Shown: in pieces, positions 1-8,598 of the stretch
How the letters are laid out: each line of letters begins with the position of its first letter
Position numbering within the stretch: position 1 is the stretch's first letter
Made by a program: the position numbers and the translations under genes
NCBI GenBank assembly: GCA_023140095.1
Contig: JAGLMJ010000004.1
Coordinates: forward strand, 1 to 28,916
Source of the DNA: Candidatus Omnitrophota bacterium
Lineage (GTDB): Bacteria; Omnitrophota; Koll11; Zapsychrales; Zapsychraceae
Reading direction: 5' to 3'
Length of the DNA: 28,916 bases
Notes under the pieces: model-generated
What the model saw: only the letters and a program-made list of their open reading frames with translations
What the model was told of the DNA's origin: nothing
Database searches by the model: none

Positions 1-149
1 GCGATCGTCTCCTCGGAGAATTGAGGATCAAGGCGCATGCTGTCCAAATAACTTCCGGGCGTGCCGCCCATCAACGCAAAAGTCAATAAGGCGATGCCTA
101 AAAGCATCGGGATCGCTGTCAGTATTCTCTTTACAATAAAACGCCACAT
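1..149 (-). CDS. Peptide ABC transporter permease, N-terminal part (OppB/DppB type)
   Basis: Only the first 49 codons are in the window; the gene runs off the left edge. The ATG at 149 overlaps the stop codon of the upstream substrate-binding protein region closely (that stop is at 152-154), as expected for co-translated transporter subunits. The peptide starts MWRFIVKRILTAIPMLLGI, a short basic stretch followed by a first membrane helix, which is the typical opening of OppB/DppB-family inner-membrane permeases. A periplasmic loop follows with a GTPGSYLD segment, also family-like. In the family this subunit forms half of the translocation channel for oligopeptides or dipeptides. The assignment rests on the N-terminus and on the neighbouring binding protein. 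The exact substrate cannot be told. Confidence 0.8.
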   Translation of the reverse strand, partial: MWRFIVKRILTAIPMLLGIALLTFALMGGTPGSYLDSMRLDPQFSEETI

Positions 150-151
150 AA

Positions 152-1876
152 TTATCGATATTCTTCCTTGAAGTACAGTTCTTCCAGGTTATGAAAAACC
201 CCTCCATAATTGGTGGGCTTAAGATTTTCGAATTTATTACGCACACCCGTGATCCGTGCGTCAAGCACCGTGTAGATAACGGGCAACTGTTCGGAAACGA
301 TCATCTGAAATTTATCATAATAGACTCTGCGCTTATCTTCATCCAGCTCTTGAACGCCCTGATAAAACAGATCATTAATTTTCTCCTCCCACTCTGTCGC
401 CGGCGTTTCTTGTCGAGGATACCAAAGATGCAATTGCCCCTTAGAATTCCATACAGTATTCCCAAAATGCGGTTCAATGCCGCCTGTAAGGCCTAAAATG
501 ATCGCGTCCCATTCAAATGTCGAATTTAATTTACCGACCAAACTGTTGAATTCCAGAACCAAAAAATTCACCTTCATGCCTATCTTTTCCAAGTCCCGTC
601 GTATGATCCCTCCAATGTTAATGCGATCCGTATTGCCTGAATTCGTATACAAATTGAACTCCACTTTATTTCCCTGCGGATCTTCAATGATGCCGTCTTG
701 ATCCCTATCTTGAAATCCGTGTTTCTTTAAAATAGCCTTGGCTTTCTCTAAATCATAATCATATTGATTAACGTCTGAGCTGTGAAAAAACCCCGCGCCC
801 GGCCCAATGGGAGAATACTGTGGATACCCTAATTTGTTTTTCACGATCTCAATCATTTTCTCCTTATCAATCGCATGCGCGACGGCTTGTCGAAAATTCA
901 CATTTGTAAACCAGGCCAGCTTGTGCGGCTCAACAAAAGGCTTGCCTGTTTCCGGATTAACTCCCGAGTTCTGATTGAATGTAATAAAGTTGCTCCCGGT
1001 AGCAGGCCCTAAATCATAGACGGTAAAGTTCCTCTCCTGTTCAAGCGGTTTAAGTAACGGATAATCCATGCCGCGCAATCCATAGGAATCGGTCACCCCT
1101 TCCACAAACTTCAGTAAAGCAACATCCAGGTTCCCAACGATCAAATAAATGATCTTGTCGATATAAGGAAGTTGATCGCCTCCGGCTGAGCGTTTCCAAT
1201 AGCGGGGATTGCGTTGAAAAACTAACCGCTGCCCCGGATCATAACGGACCAGCATGTAGGGCCCGGTCCCGACGATCTCGCTGGGCGCCGTATCAATGCC
1301 CCAGGTGAAATTGAATTTCCCCTCATCAACGATGTTTTTAAGTTTGTGTTTGGGAAGGATCGCCTGCCCCATACCTCTTAAGAACGGGGCAAACTTGACG
1401 GGAAGCGTGAACCGAACGGTATGATCATTGACTTTCTCAACCGTAAATATCTGGCCCTCAATGGTAAAGGTATCTCTTGCCGAGCTTGGAATATCAGGGT
1501 TATAGACCAGATCATTAAAGGTGAAGAGAACATCGTCAGCTGTGAAGGGCTGTCCGTCGTTCCAAAGGACATCTTCGCGCAGATAAAATGTCCAGGTCAG
1601 ACCATCCTCGCTCACGTCCCAGTGTTTAGCCAAATGCGGCTCGACTTTGGTCGTAAAAGCATTGGTCGTCATCAGCCCCTCAAAGATGTAGCCGGTAACC
1701 AGCGTCGTCGATGTTTCTTTGGCGATAATACTGTTGAAAGATTTGGGATCGGAGGTCGTGGATAAAACCAATTGACCGCCGTATTTACTGGAAGGAGATA
1801 TCTGCCCATATACTAAAGGCAAGAAAATCAAAGTCAGAAATAGCCAGGCAAATATCTTTTTAAAAGACATGCTCAT
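152..1876 (-). CDS. Oligopeptide/dipeptide ABC transporter substrate-binding protein (SBP family 5)
   Basis: 574 aa, about the usual length for OppA/DppA-type proteins. It starts with a Sec signal peptide: a short lysine stretch (SFKK), a hydrophobic core (IFAWLFLTLIFLPLVYG) and a likely cleavage after the glycine near residue 24. The mature part shows family-5 features: a LVLSTTSDPKSFNSI-like opening, W-x-V-S-E-D-G-L-T-W-T-F-Y-L-R-E-D-V near residues 87-104, and DGQPFTADDV just after. It would sit in the periplasm and hand peptides to the permease encoded just downstream. It lies 14 nt downstream of the DUF5989 gene, so it is probably part of the pgk operon. A second in-frame ATG two codons in (1870) is equally possible as start, and the ribosome-binding site is weak for both. 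Some SBP_5 proteins bind nickel, sugars or other ligands, so peptide is the likely but unproven ligand. Confidence 0.9.
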   Translation of the reverse strand: MSMSFKKIFAWLFLTLIFLPLVYGQISPSSKYGGQLVLSTTSDPKSFNSIIAKETSTTLVTGYIFEGLMTTNAFTTKVEPHLAKHWDVSEDGLTWTFYLREDVLWNDGQPFTADDVLFTFNDLVYNPDIPSSARDTFTIEGQIFTVEKVNDHTVRFTLPVKFAPFLRGMGQAILPKHKLKNIVDEGKFNFTWGIDTAPSEIVGTGPYMLVRYDPGQRLVFQRNPRYWKRSAGGDQLPYIDKIIYLIVGNLDVALLKFVEGVTDSYGLRGMDYPLLKPLEQERNFTVYDLGPATGSNFITFNQNSGVNPETGKPFVEPHKLAWFTNVNFRQAVAHAIDKEKMIEIVKNKLGYPQYSPIGPGAGFFHSSDVNQYDYDLEKAKAILKKHGFQDRDQDGIIEDPQGNKVEFNLYTNSGNTDRINIGGIIRRDLEKIGMKVNFLVLEFNSLVGKLNSTFEWDAIILGLTGGIEPHFGNTVWNSKGQLHLWYPRQETPATEWEEKINDLFYQGVQELDEDKRRVYYDKFQMIVSEQLPVIYTVLDARITGVRNKFENLKPTNYGGVFHNLEELYFKEEYR

Positions 1877-1890
1877 TTCTTATCGACGGA

Positions 1891-2049
1891 TTAAAAAAGT
1901 GTGTAGATGAACGGAGCTACTGCCGAACTCTCCGTAAAAACAACAAGAAGACTTAACAACACAAGAATAATAACGACCGGCGCAAGCCAATACCGTTTTC
2001 GAACCCTTAGAAAATCCCAGAACTCCATTACTATGGAAACTTTGGACAT
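1891..2049 (-). CDS. Small DUF5989-family membrane protein
   Basis: 52 aa. An open frame extends upstream to 2154, but I choose the ATG at 2049 because it has a strong Shine-Dalgarno (AGAGGAGA) about 6 nt ahead, and because the resulting protein matches the usual DUF5989 size. The protein has a short amphipathic N-terminus (MEFWDFLRVRKRYW), one hydrophobic helix (LAPVVIILVLLSLLVVF) and the characteristic end APFIYTLF. The function is unknown. In many genomes this family sits beside a carbamoyltransferase and an SxtJ-like protein, exactly as here. It begins 13 nt after the SxtJ-like gene and is followed 14 nt later by the peptide-binding protein, so the genes are probably co-transcribed. I infer a membrane accessory role in the carbamoyltransferase module. 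Confidence 0.85.
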   Translation of the reverse strand: MSKVSIVMEFWDFLRVRKRYWLAPVVIILVLLSLLVVFTESSAVAPFIYTLF

Positions 2050-2062
2050 GTGTTTTCTCCTC

Positions 2063-2464
2063 TTAAAACTGTCTTGTGTAGTCGTTTGAATCGAAGACAA
2101 CTTGATCTTTGGTGACCCAATAGGAACCGGCCGCGGGGTCGATTCTCCGGTCAAGCAGATCTTTTCTTAGCACCCTTAGTATAATACCAACAATCCCGAA
2201 AACCAGATAGAACAAAAGCGAAAGAATGACCGCGGTGATCACGCTCCCGATGAAATGGGCCACGCTCATCCATCGCTTATAGAACGCTTTCAGCGAACGG
2301 TAGTTCACTGTTGTGATGAAGACCATCGCGACAATACCCGGCAACAGGATCCCGTGCGCAATATGCCAGCCGTCGTGGTGGCGCCAGAAATGAAGACTGA
2401 TCAAACCGAGGATCACCGCCACGCCATAACCGAAAACCTTTAATTGTTTTTTCTCCTGGCTCAT
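2063..2464 (-). CDS. SxtJ-like small membrane protein
   Basis: 133 aa from the ATG at 2464, one base after the carbamoyltransferase stop codon. An alternative ATG at 2488 overlaps the carbamoyltransferase by 23 nt and has a purine-rich GGAAGG just ahead, so the start is not settled. The protein shows three or four hydrophobic segments: roughly residues 9-27 (VFGYGVAVILGLISLHFW), 37-55, and a long one from 70 to 98 that could span twice. The C-terminal tail is polar (KDLLDRRIDP... ending NDYTRQF). This order and size match the SxtJ family, named from the saxitoxin cluster, whose members adjoin O-carbamoyltransferases. The biochemical function is unknown. Its place between the carbamoyltransferase and DUF5989 supports a shared role at the membrane. 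Confidence 0.85.
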   Translation of the reverse strand: MSQEKKQLKVFGYGVAVILGLISLHFWRHHDGWHIAHGILLPGIVAMVFITTVNYRSLKAFYKRWMSVAHFIGSVITAVILSLLFYLVFGIVGIILRVLRKDLLDRRIDPAAGSYWVTKDQVVFDSNDYTRQF

Positions 2465-2465
2465 A

Positions 2466-4298
2466 CTAGTCGAGAACGGCCGAGACATCCGCCTTCCCCC
2501 ACTCCTCTCTCTCCGGTTGTTCGTTTTTGTCGCAAATAAAATTCCCGAGAACAAGATAGTCCATGTCCGTGCGCATAAAACAGCGGTAGGCATCCTCAGG
2601 CGTGCACACGATCGGCTCGCCGCGGATATTAAATGATGTATTGATAACCACCGGGCAGCCTGTCTTTTTATGAAATTCCTTAATGATCCTGTAATAGACG
2701 GGCTTCGTTCTTTCCGAAACCGTTTGAATACGGGCCGAATTGTCGACGTGCGTGACCGCAGGGATCACCGATCGCCGGACATTCAACCGTTCGCGGATGT
2801 CCTCGGACTTATTATCGGTCTCGCCCGTCAATTTATCCGACCGGACCGGCGCAACTAACAACATATAAGGACTGGCCCGGTTTAAGTCGAAATATTCACC
2901 GACCTCCTCTTCGAGGACGCTCGGCGCGAACGGGCGGAACGACTCGCGAAACTTGATCTTGAGATTGATGATCCGCTGCATCTTCTCCGAACGCGAATCG
3001 GCAATAATACTGCGCGACCCTAAAGCCCGGGGACCGAATTCGACGCGCCCGTCAAAAAGCCCGACAACCTTTTGCTGATCGATCAGTGCCGCGACTTTTG
3101 CCGGAAGGTCAGCGGCGGAATTTTTCTCGTAGGGGATGCCTTCCTGTCGGAGGAAATCTTCTATTTGCTCATCACTGTAGCACGGCCCAAGATAGGAACC
3201 GCTTTGCTGGTCGTCGATATTATTGCTTTCCCGCTGATGGTCCAAATAGCGATACCATATGAACAGCGCGACGCCTAGCGCCCCGCCGGCATCGCCGGCC
3301 GACGGCTGAATCCAGACTTGCTTGAATTTACTTTCCCTCAATATTTTTCCGTTGCCGACGCAATTAAGTGCGACCCCGCCGGCTAAACATAAATTATCTT
3401 TTTTCGTCACGTCATGGACATGATTGGCCATCTTGAGCATGATCTCCTCGGTCACGTCCTGGATCGACCGGGCAATGTCCATATCCTTTTGAGAGATCTC
3501 CGTTTCCGGCTTACGCGGCGGGCCGCCGAAAAGTTTATGAAATCTTTGGTTCGTCATCGTCAATCCCACGCAATAATTGAAATACTTCATGTTCAATTTA
3601 AACGAGCCGTCCTCTTTTATATCGACCAGTTCGCTTTTAATACGATCGCGATATTTCGGCTCCCCGTAAGGAGCTAATCCCATCAGTTTATACTCCCCGG
3701 AATTAACACGGAAACCCACATAATAGGTAAAGGCCGAATAAAGAAGGCCCAATGAATGCGGAAATTTGATTTCGGAAATCAGGTTAAATGCATTGCCCTT
3801 GCCCGAACCAAAGCTCGAACTCGCCCATTCTCCAACACCATCGATCGTCAATATCGCCGCTTCATCAAAAGGAGACGGATAAAACGCCGAAGCGGCATGG
3901 GATTCATGATGTTCGGTAAAAATGATCTCGCCGTCATAATCAAGCGCTTTGCAGATAAGGTCTCTTAAGAATATTTTCTGCTTAAGCCAGATCGGCATGG
4001 CTTTTAGAAAGGAAAGGATCCCGATAGGAGCATAAGCAAAATAAGTGAACAATAAACGTTCAAATTTAATGAACGGCTTCTCATAGAAGCCCACAAAACT
4101 CAACTCTTGGGAAGTAATGCCTGCCTCGCTAAGACAGTAGTTGACGGCATTGATGGGAAAGGATAGATCGTGTTTTTTGCGGGTAAAGCGCTCTTCCTGG
4201 GCGGCGGCAGTGATCTTACCGTCTTTAACCAGACAAGCTGCACTATCATGATAAAAAGCCGAGATGCCTAAAATATAGATACTTTTTGGGCTGGGCAT
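2466..4298 (-). CDS. Carbamoyltransferase (NodU/CmcH/TobZ/SxtI family)
   Basis: 610 aa, the full family length. The N-terminal Kae1/YrdC-like part opens with ILGISAFYHDSAACLV (residues 9-24, H17 and D18 in the conserved HDSA) followed by AAQEERFTRKKHD. A second conserved motif, HHESHAASAFYPSPF, lies at residues 130-144 with the histidines that bind metal in TobZ, and TIDGVGEW follows at about 151-158. The C-terminal carbamoyltransferase domain contains EFGPRALGSRSI and, near the end, NTSFNIRGEPIVCTPEDA. Characterised members make carbamoyl-adenylate from carbamoyl phosphate and ATP, then move the carbamoyl group to a hydroxyl of a sugar, antibiotic or toxin. The acceptor here is unknown. The gene starts 23 nt after secG and is nearly joined to the SxtJ-like gene. 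A surface glycan or lipid-linked sugar is one possible target, given the polysaccharide locus upstream, but nothing in the sequence proves it. Confidence 0.93.
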   Translation of the reverse strand: MPSPKSIYILGISAFYHDSAACLVKDGKITAAAQEERFTRKKHDLSFPINAVNYCLSEAGITSQELSFVGFYEKPFIKFERLLFTYFAYAPIGILSFLKAMPIWLKQKIFLRDLICKALDYDGEIIFTEHHESHAASAFYPSPFDEAAILTIDGVGEWASSSFGSGKGNAFNLISEIKFPHSLGLLYSAFTYYVGFRVNSGEYKLMGLAPYGEPKYRDRIKSELVDIKEDGSFKLNMKYFNYCVGLTMTNQRFHKLFGGPPRKPETEISQKDMDIARSIQDVTEEIMLKMANHVHDVTKKDNLCLAGGVALNCVGNGKILRESKFKQVWIQPSAGDAGGALGVALFIWYRYLDHQRESNNIDDQQSGSYLGPCYSDEQIEDFLRQEGIPYEKNSAADLPAKVAALIDQQKVVGLFDGRVEFGPRALGSRSIIADSRSEKMQRIINLKIKFRESFRPFAPSVLEEEVGEYFDLNRASPYMLLVAPVRSDKLTGETDNKSEDIRERLNVRRSVIPAVTHVDNSARIQTVSERTKPVYYRIIKEFHKKTGCPVVINTSFNIRGEPIVCTPEDAYRCFMRTDMDYLVLGNFICDKNEQPEREEWGKADVSAVLD

Positions 4299-4321
4299 TG
4301 AAATGCGGTAACCTGTTTCGT

Positions 4322-4732
4322 TTATGGAGTTGAGACCACCGGAGTATCCTCAGGAACGATGTCTTCGGGAACCTCTGTAGATGGCTTTGATGTTGCCCTC
4401 TCTTCGATGGCTTTTACCTGTTCGTCAACCTCTTTGGCCGCCGTTTCACCAGTGCCCAGTACCGGCATCTGCGCTGCGGGAAACACCTCACTAGACATAA
4501 GTGATTTGCTTTTCTGTGCCGAAAGCACAGCTATCCCCAAGCAGGTAATCAGAAAGATCGTGGCAAAGATCGTTGTGGCCTTGATCATAAATTCGTTTGT
4601 CTTTGCCCCGAAGATCGATTCGGCTGAAGCAAAACCTTCGGTCAAGCCACCCCCTCGTCCTGATTGCATAAGGATAATGACAATAAGCAAGACAGCAACA
4701 ATAGCATGTAAAAACATAACAAATCCGGTCAT
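4322..4732 (-). CDS. secG: Preprotein translocase subunit SecG
   Basis: 136 aa. Two hydrophobic helices, about residues 5-22 (VMFLHAIVAVLLIVIILMQ) and 51-70, flank the SecG signature QSGRGGGLTEGFASAESIFG at residues 23-42. SecG is the small accessory subunit of the SecYEG channel in the inner membrane. The protein has a longer than usual acidic, proline-rich C-terminal tail of about 60 residues (many E, P and T), which is common in this gene family but has no known motif. The ATG at 4732 has a good GAGGA ribosome-binding site about 8 nt upstream and lies 14 nt downstream of the tpiA stop. The pgk-tpiA-secG order is a widespread bacterial arrangement. Confidence 0.96.
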   Translation of the reverse strand: MTGFVMFLHAIVAVLLIVIILMQSGRGGGLTEGFASAESIFGAKTNEFMIKATTIFATIFLITCLGIAVLSAQKSKSLMSSEVFPAAQMPVLGTGETAAKEVDEQVKAIEERATSKPSTEVPEDIVPEDTPVVSTP

Positions 4733-4746
4733 AATATATTTCCTCG

Positions 4747-5514
4747 TTATTGAGCGACACTACAGCTATTTTTAATAATACCGATAAACGGCTCTGCCTT
4801 CAAACTGGCTCCACCAACGAGCGCGCCGTCAATATCCGGCTGGGACATTAATTCCGCGCTGTTTTCCGGCTTAACGCTCCCTCCATATTGAATGCGTATC
4901 GTTTGGGCAATATTTTCGTCGTATAATTTTGCTAACAAGCCCCGGATGAACTGATGGACTTCTTGGGCCTGGTCGGGTGTGGCGGTCTTCCCCGTTCCGA
5001 TCGCCCATACCGGCTCATAGGCAACGACCAGCTTCTCCATTTCCTCGGCCGTCAAACCGGAGAAAGCCCCTTCGCATTGCCTTTGAATAACATCGAACGT
5101 CTTGTCGTCTTCCCTCTCCTGAAGGACTTCGCCGACACAAACGATCGGGGTAAGACTCTGGGCAAGCGCGGCCTTGATCCTTTTATTGACCATTTCGTCG
5201 GTCTCGCCGAAATACTGGCGTCTTTCAGAGTGACCGATGATCACATACTGCACGCCGATATCTTTAAGCAAAGGTGCTGAGATCTCGCCGGTGAAAGCCC
5301 CGGAATCCTCCCAATAAACATTCTGCGCACCGAGGCCGATATTTGATTCGCTTAAAATATCTTTGACATCCGTCAGCGCCGTCGCAACCGGACAGACGAC
5401 AATATCCACATCCGTGATATTGCTTAAACCTCTCTTGAGCAACGTAACAAGTTCAATGGCTTCTTGAGAGGTATTATTTAATTTCCAGTTTCCCGCAATG
5501 ATCGGTTTTCTCAT
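4747..5514 (-). CDS. tpiA: Triosephosphate isomerase
   Basis: 255 aa, the normal single-domain TIM-barrel length. The catalytic residues fall in their classic motifs: K11 in GNWKLN, H95 in IIGHSERR, and E167 in AYEPVWAIGTG. The phosphate-binding IQYGGSVKPEN segment is near the C-terminus, followed by DGALVGGASL. The enzyme interconverts dihydroxyacetone phosphate and glyceraldehyde 3-phosphate in the cytoplasm. The start codon overlaps the stop of pgk by four bases (ATGA), showing translational coupling with the preceding glycolytic gene. The protein looks intact with no missing key residue. Confidence 0.98.
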   Translation of the reverse strand: MRKPIIAGNWKLNNTSQEAIELVTLLKRGLSNITDVDIVVCPVATALTDVKDILSESNIGLGAQNVYWEDSGAFTGEISAPLLKDIGVQYVIIGHSERRQYFGETDEMVNKRIKAALAQSLTPIVCVGEVLQEREDDKTFDVIQRQCEGAFSGLTAEEMEKLVVAYEPVWAIGTGKTATPDQAQEVHQFIRGLLAKLYDENIAQTIRIQYGGSVKPENSAELMSQPDIDGALVGGASLKAEPFIGIIKNSCSVAQ

Positions 5515-6710
5515 TTGGCTCCCACCTTATCTTGATCTGTTAAAGCTACGATTCCCGGCAGTTGCTTCCCTTCTAAAAGTTCAAGGGACGCGCCGCCGCC
5601 CGTCGATATATGTGTCATTTTATCATCTAATCCAAATTTGCTGACCGCCGCCGCTGAGTCACCGCCGCCGATAATGGTCGTGACATTTTCCAGCCCGGCC
5701 AAATATTCGGCGATCTCTCTGGTGCCCTGCGCGAACGCGTCGATCTCAAAAACACCCATTGGCCCGTTCCAAACGACTGTCTTGGCCGTTGAAAGAACCT
5801 CCTTATATTCCGCGCGCGTCTTGGGCCCGATATCGACACTTTCCCATCCGTCAGGAATGTCCTCAACGGTCCGCCTTCCTTCCGGCTTGTCAAAACCCTC
5901 GACGATAACATAATCTGAAGTCAGTACCATTTGCACGCCGACTGCCTCAGCTTTCTCTAAAAGGCTCTTGGCCAGATCTACTTTGTCATTTTCACAAATG
6001 GAATTTCCGATACTCTTTCCCTGCGCCTTAAGAAACGTATAGGCCATCCCGCCGCCGATAATGATCGCATCCGCCTTGGATATCAGGCTCTCGATCAAGA
6101 GGATCTTATCGGAAACTTTGGCCCCGCCAAGAACCACAACAAAAGGTCTTTCCGGATCATGAATCGCTTTTCCGAGAAAATCAATTTCCTTCTTTAAGAG
6201 AAATCCTGCCGCAGAAGTTAAGTGATGGGTGATCCCTTCGGTTGAAGCATGCGCGCGATGGGCCGTACCAAAAGCGTCATTGACATAGATATCCGCTAAA
6301 GAAGCCAGCTGCTTGGCAAAATCAGGATCGTTCTTTGTTTCTTGCTTGTGAAACCGTAAGTTTTCAAGAAGGATAACTCTCTGAGTACTGCCTTCAATCG
6401 CCGTCTTGATCTCATCGCCAACGCAATCATCGAGCTTAAGCACTTCTTCGCCAAGAAGTTCCTGGAGTTTCTCGGCTACAGGCGTAAGCCTCATACGCTC
6501 AACAACTTCACCTTTTGGCCGCCCTAAATGGCTCATCAGGATCAATTTAGACGGTTTTTGCTCCAAAATATATTGAATAGTCGGTAAGGCCGCTTGAATA
6601 CGCATGGTATCCGTAATATTCAATTGATCATCCAGCGGGACATTGAAATCGGCCCGCATAATCACTTTTTTCCCTTTTAAACCGATATCTTTGACCGTAA
6701 GTTTATTCAT
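5511..6710 (-). CDS. pgk: Phosphoglycerate kinase
   Basis: 399 aa from the ATG at 6710; a GTG directly before it (6713) is also in frame but sits too close to the AGAGG ribosome-binding site. Conserved features include VIMRADFNVPLD near the N-terminus, LMSHLGRPKGE, the LLENLRF segment, YVNDAFGTAHRAHAST, the interdomain FVVVLGGAKVSDKI, and the nucleotide-binding GGGDSAAAV and HISTGGGASLELLEGKQLPG at the C-terminal end. The enzyme transfers phosphate from 1,3-bisphosphoglycerate to ADP in the cytoplasm. It is the first gene of the left operon; a strong promoter lies about 55 nt upstream. The downstream tpiA overlaps it by four bases. Confidence 0.98.
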   Translation of the reverse strand: MNKLTVKDIGLKGKKVIMRADFNVPLDDQLNITDTMRIQAALPTIQYILEQKPSKLILMSHLGRPKGEVVERMRLTPVAEKLQELLGEEVLKLDDCVGDEIKTAIEGSTQRVILLENLRFHKQETKNDPDFAKQLASLADIYVNDAFGTAHRAHASTEGITHHLTSAAGFLLKKEIDFLGKAIHDPERPFVVVLGGAKVSDKILLIESLISKADAIIIGGGMAYTFLKAQGKSIGNSICENDKVDLAKSLLEKAEAVGVQMVLTSDYVIVEGFDKPEGRRTVEDIPDGWESVDIGPKTRAEYKEVLSTAKTVVWNGPMGVFEIDAFAQGTREIAEYLAGLENVTTIIGGGDSAAAVSKFGLDDKMTHISTGGGASLELLEGKQLPGIVALTDQDKVGAK

Positions 6711-6765
6711 CACAACCTCTTTTGTTTATAAAATAATATTAATATCTTATGCTGAAATTTCATAT

Positions 6766-6793
6766 ATTATAGCCAAGCTTTCCATTTTGTCAA
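6766..6793 (-). promoter_or_regulatory. Near-consensus sigma-70-type promoter upstream of pgk
   Basis: Read on the minus strand, TTGACA (6788-6793) is followed after 16 nt by TATAAT (6766-6771), a perfect match to both consensus hexamers with a slightly short spacer. Transcription should start near 6759, giving a leader of about 48 nt before the pgk ATG. No rho-independent terminator is visible between the micro-ORF at 6844-6999 and this promoter, so read-through from the polysaccharide genes is possible. Confidence 0.8.
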
Positions 6794-6843
6794 ACTAATC
6801 CTGGCAGAATAAAAAGTGCTAATTTTTTGAGTTCCTTAAAAAT

Positions 6844-6999
6844 TCAAGAGGACTGGTGCGACCTGCGGAAAGGATTTCGCTCATAACCGAATTTTCTGAT
6901 AAATTTCGCTATGTGTACAATGACGATCAAAACGCTTGCCATCAGCATAATGATAACGGAAGCGCACAGAATTCCAATTTTTTCAATGATCTTTTTCAT
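6844..6999 (-). CDS. Putative 51-aa single-pass membrane protein
   Basis: A short open frame of 51 codons with an ATG at 6999, 17 nt past the stop of the radical SAM gene. The N-terminus is lysine-rich (MKKIIEKIGIL), followed by one strongly hydrophobic helix (CASVIIMLMASVLIVIVHIA, residues 12-31) and a basic tail (KFIRKFGYERNPFRRSHQSS). This positive-outside-membrane layout is what a real small membrane protein looks like and is unlikely in random sequence of this size. The ribosome-binding site is weak (AAAGG about 14 nt upstream, overlapping the end of the previous gene), so translation may depend on coupling. I do not recognise the family. It could be an accessory to the radical SAM enzyme or an unrelated micro-protein. 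Confidence 0.5.
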   Translation of the reverse strand: MKKIIEKIGILCASVIIMLMASVLIVIVHIAKFIRKFGYERNPFRRSHQSS

Positions 7000-7016
7000 A
7001 TAGCTTTTAATAGCCT

Positions 7017-8570
7017 TTAAATGATCGTAAAGTCGCTCTTGTAAAACAGTTCGTGACGCAAATGCCGGACCAGCGCCAGGTCAGGCGCGAATTTATACAT
7101 CTTGTTTTTCAGTTTCTGGGCATAGTAATAGCTGACAAATTTAGCCGCCTTTGTGGCCACAAACCGCAATGGCTTATTCTTCAAGCTTCCCATCACATTC
7201 TCCAGGGCGTTGGCCAGAATGCTCATGTAGGTGATATTCCCTAGATACGTACGCCCCTTTTTGTCGAACCAGGGGCTCCGGTGCCCTTCGATATCATAAT
7301 CGTCGAAGACCCACTCGGCCCATCCTTCAAGGGATTCCGGAGGCTTAAGACTGTGCTTTATGGCTAATTCGAAATCCGGCGTTCCCGGAAGCGGGGTGAA
7401 ACACGCCATCGTTTCAAACTGCGCCTGGGAATTTTCCTTTTTTATACGAAAACAAAGATCTATAGTTTCATCAATTTCTTTAAACGTTTCGGTGGGATAG
7501 CCGATCATTAATCCAAAAACCGGAATGATCCCGTGTTTTTTACATCGCCGACTGGCTCCGAACGTCTGCTCGATCTTAATGCCCTTGTTCATCAGATCTA
7601 AAATTTTCTGGGACCCGGATTCAGCGCCGAATTTCAACGTGTACGCGCCGGCGCGCTTAAGAACATCAATATCATAATCGGAGGCTTTCATGAACACATC
7701 AGCTCGTGTTCCCGACGTGTAAAAACAAACATTCAGATTTTCCCTGATCATCCCCTCGCATATCTCCGTTGCCCTTTTCCGGTCGATGTAGAATTCATCG
7801 TCCCGCAGCCAGATGCCGTTCAAGTTAAAACGCCTCACATGGCTGACAATCATATCGAGACTCTTCTCGACCGACATTGCCCGCCATTTGCGCTCGCGGA
7901 TCGTCGCGCTGCTGCAGAACCCGCATCGAAACGGACATCCACGGCTTGTCTGGCCGATATCGAGAACGCGAGAGCTTGTCTTTAGATACATATCCGAGTG
8001 AATATATTTCTCGGTATCGATCAACTCCCATGGAGTCGGCAGTAGGGCATCGACGTCAAGAAGAGGCCGCGATTCTGTCTTGATCGCCTTTCCCCCGTCG
8101 GTAAAATAAATCCCTTTGACCGTGTTCAGATCGCGTTTTTGGTCAAGAGCCCCAACGAGGTCCAGGAACGTCGCGTCCCCCTCCCCTCTGACGACAATAT
8201 CGACATGATCATGCTCAAGCGTTTGATAGGGCGCTACCGAAGGATGACATCCGCCCCAAACGATCGGGACTTTCCCACCGGTTACATTCCTCACCATTTG
8301 AGCCAGCATAATGGCATTGCGGATCTGCGTTCCGGTCATGGAAGATATCCCGACGCAGATCGTGTCATTTGAAAGATAATCTTTTAAGATATCCTCGGTA
8401 ATAATATGGATCCTCTGATCGAGAAGCTTGACATGATAGCCCGCTTTCAGCAAAGGCGCTGCCACCGTCAATAATGCGTGCGGCGGAGCAATGGTCGACC
8501 CGAAATCCATTCCCGTTTTTGGATAGAGGAAAAGAACATCCGGTTTTGTTTGTACTTCTGTATTAATCAT
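7017..8570 (-). CDS. B12-binding domain radical SAM protein
   Basis: 517 aa. Residues about 10-170 form a cobalamin-binding-like Rossmann domain: it begins [10 protein letters not shown] and contains [23 protein letters not shown] and DIVVRGEGD, typical of the BchE/HpnJ-like group. The radical SAM core follows, with the 4Fe-4S motif at C212-x3-C216-x2-C219 ([13 protein letters not shown]), then [10 protein letters not shown] and [18 protein letters not shown]. Such enzymes use SAM and a 4Fe-4S cluster, often with cobalamin, for methylations, ring formation or rearrangements of lipids, antibiotics and other metabolites. No substrate can be read from the sequence. It follows the methyltransferase gene by 28 nt at the distal end of the polysaccharide unit, so it may modify a glycan or lipid carrier, but an unrelated role is equally possible. 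The ribosome-binding site is weak. Confidence 0.92.
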   Translation of the reverse strand: MINTEVQTKPDVLFLYPKTGMDFGSTIAPPHALLTVAAPLLKAGYHVKLLDQRIHIITEDILKDYLSNDTICVGISSMTGTQIRNAIMLAQMVRNVTGGKVPIVWGGCHPSVAPYQTLEHDHVDIVVRGEGDATFLDLVGALDQKRDLNTVKGIYFTDGGKAIKTESRPLLDVDALLPTPWELIDTEKYIHSDMYLKTSSRVLDIGQTSRGCPFRCGFCSSATIRERKWRAMSVEKSLDMIVSHVRRFNLNGIWLRDDEFYIDRKRATEICEGMIRENLNVCFYTSGTRADVFMKASDYDIDVLKRAGAYTLKFGAESGSQKILDLMNKGIKIEQTFGASRRCKKHGIIPVFGLMIGYPTETFKEIDETIDLCFRIKKENSQAQFETMACFTPLPGTPDFELAIKHSLKPPESLEGWAEWVFDDYDIEGHRSPWFDKKGRTYLGNITYMSILANALENVMGSLKNKPLRFVATKAAKFVSYYYAQKLKNKMYKFAPDLALVRHLRHELFYKSDFTII

Positions 8571-8598
8571 ATTGTTCTTAGGCCCCTATATGAAATTT

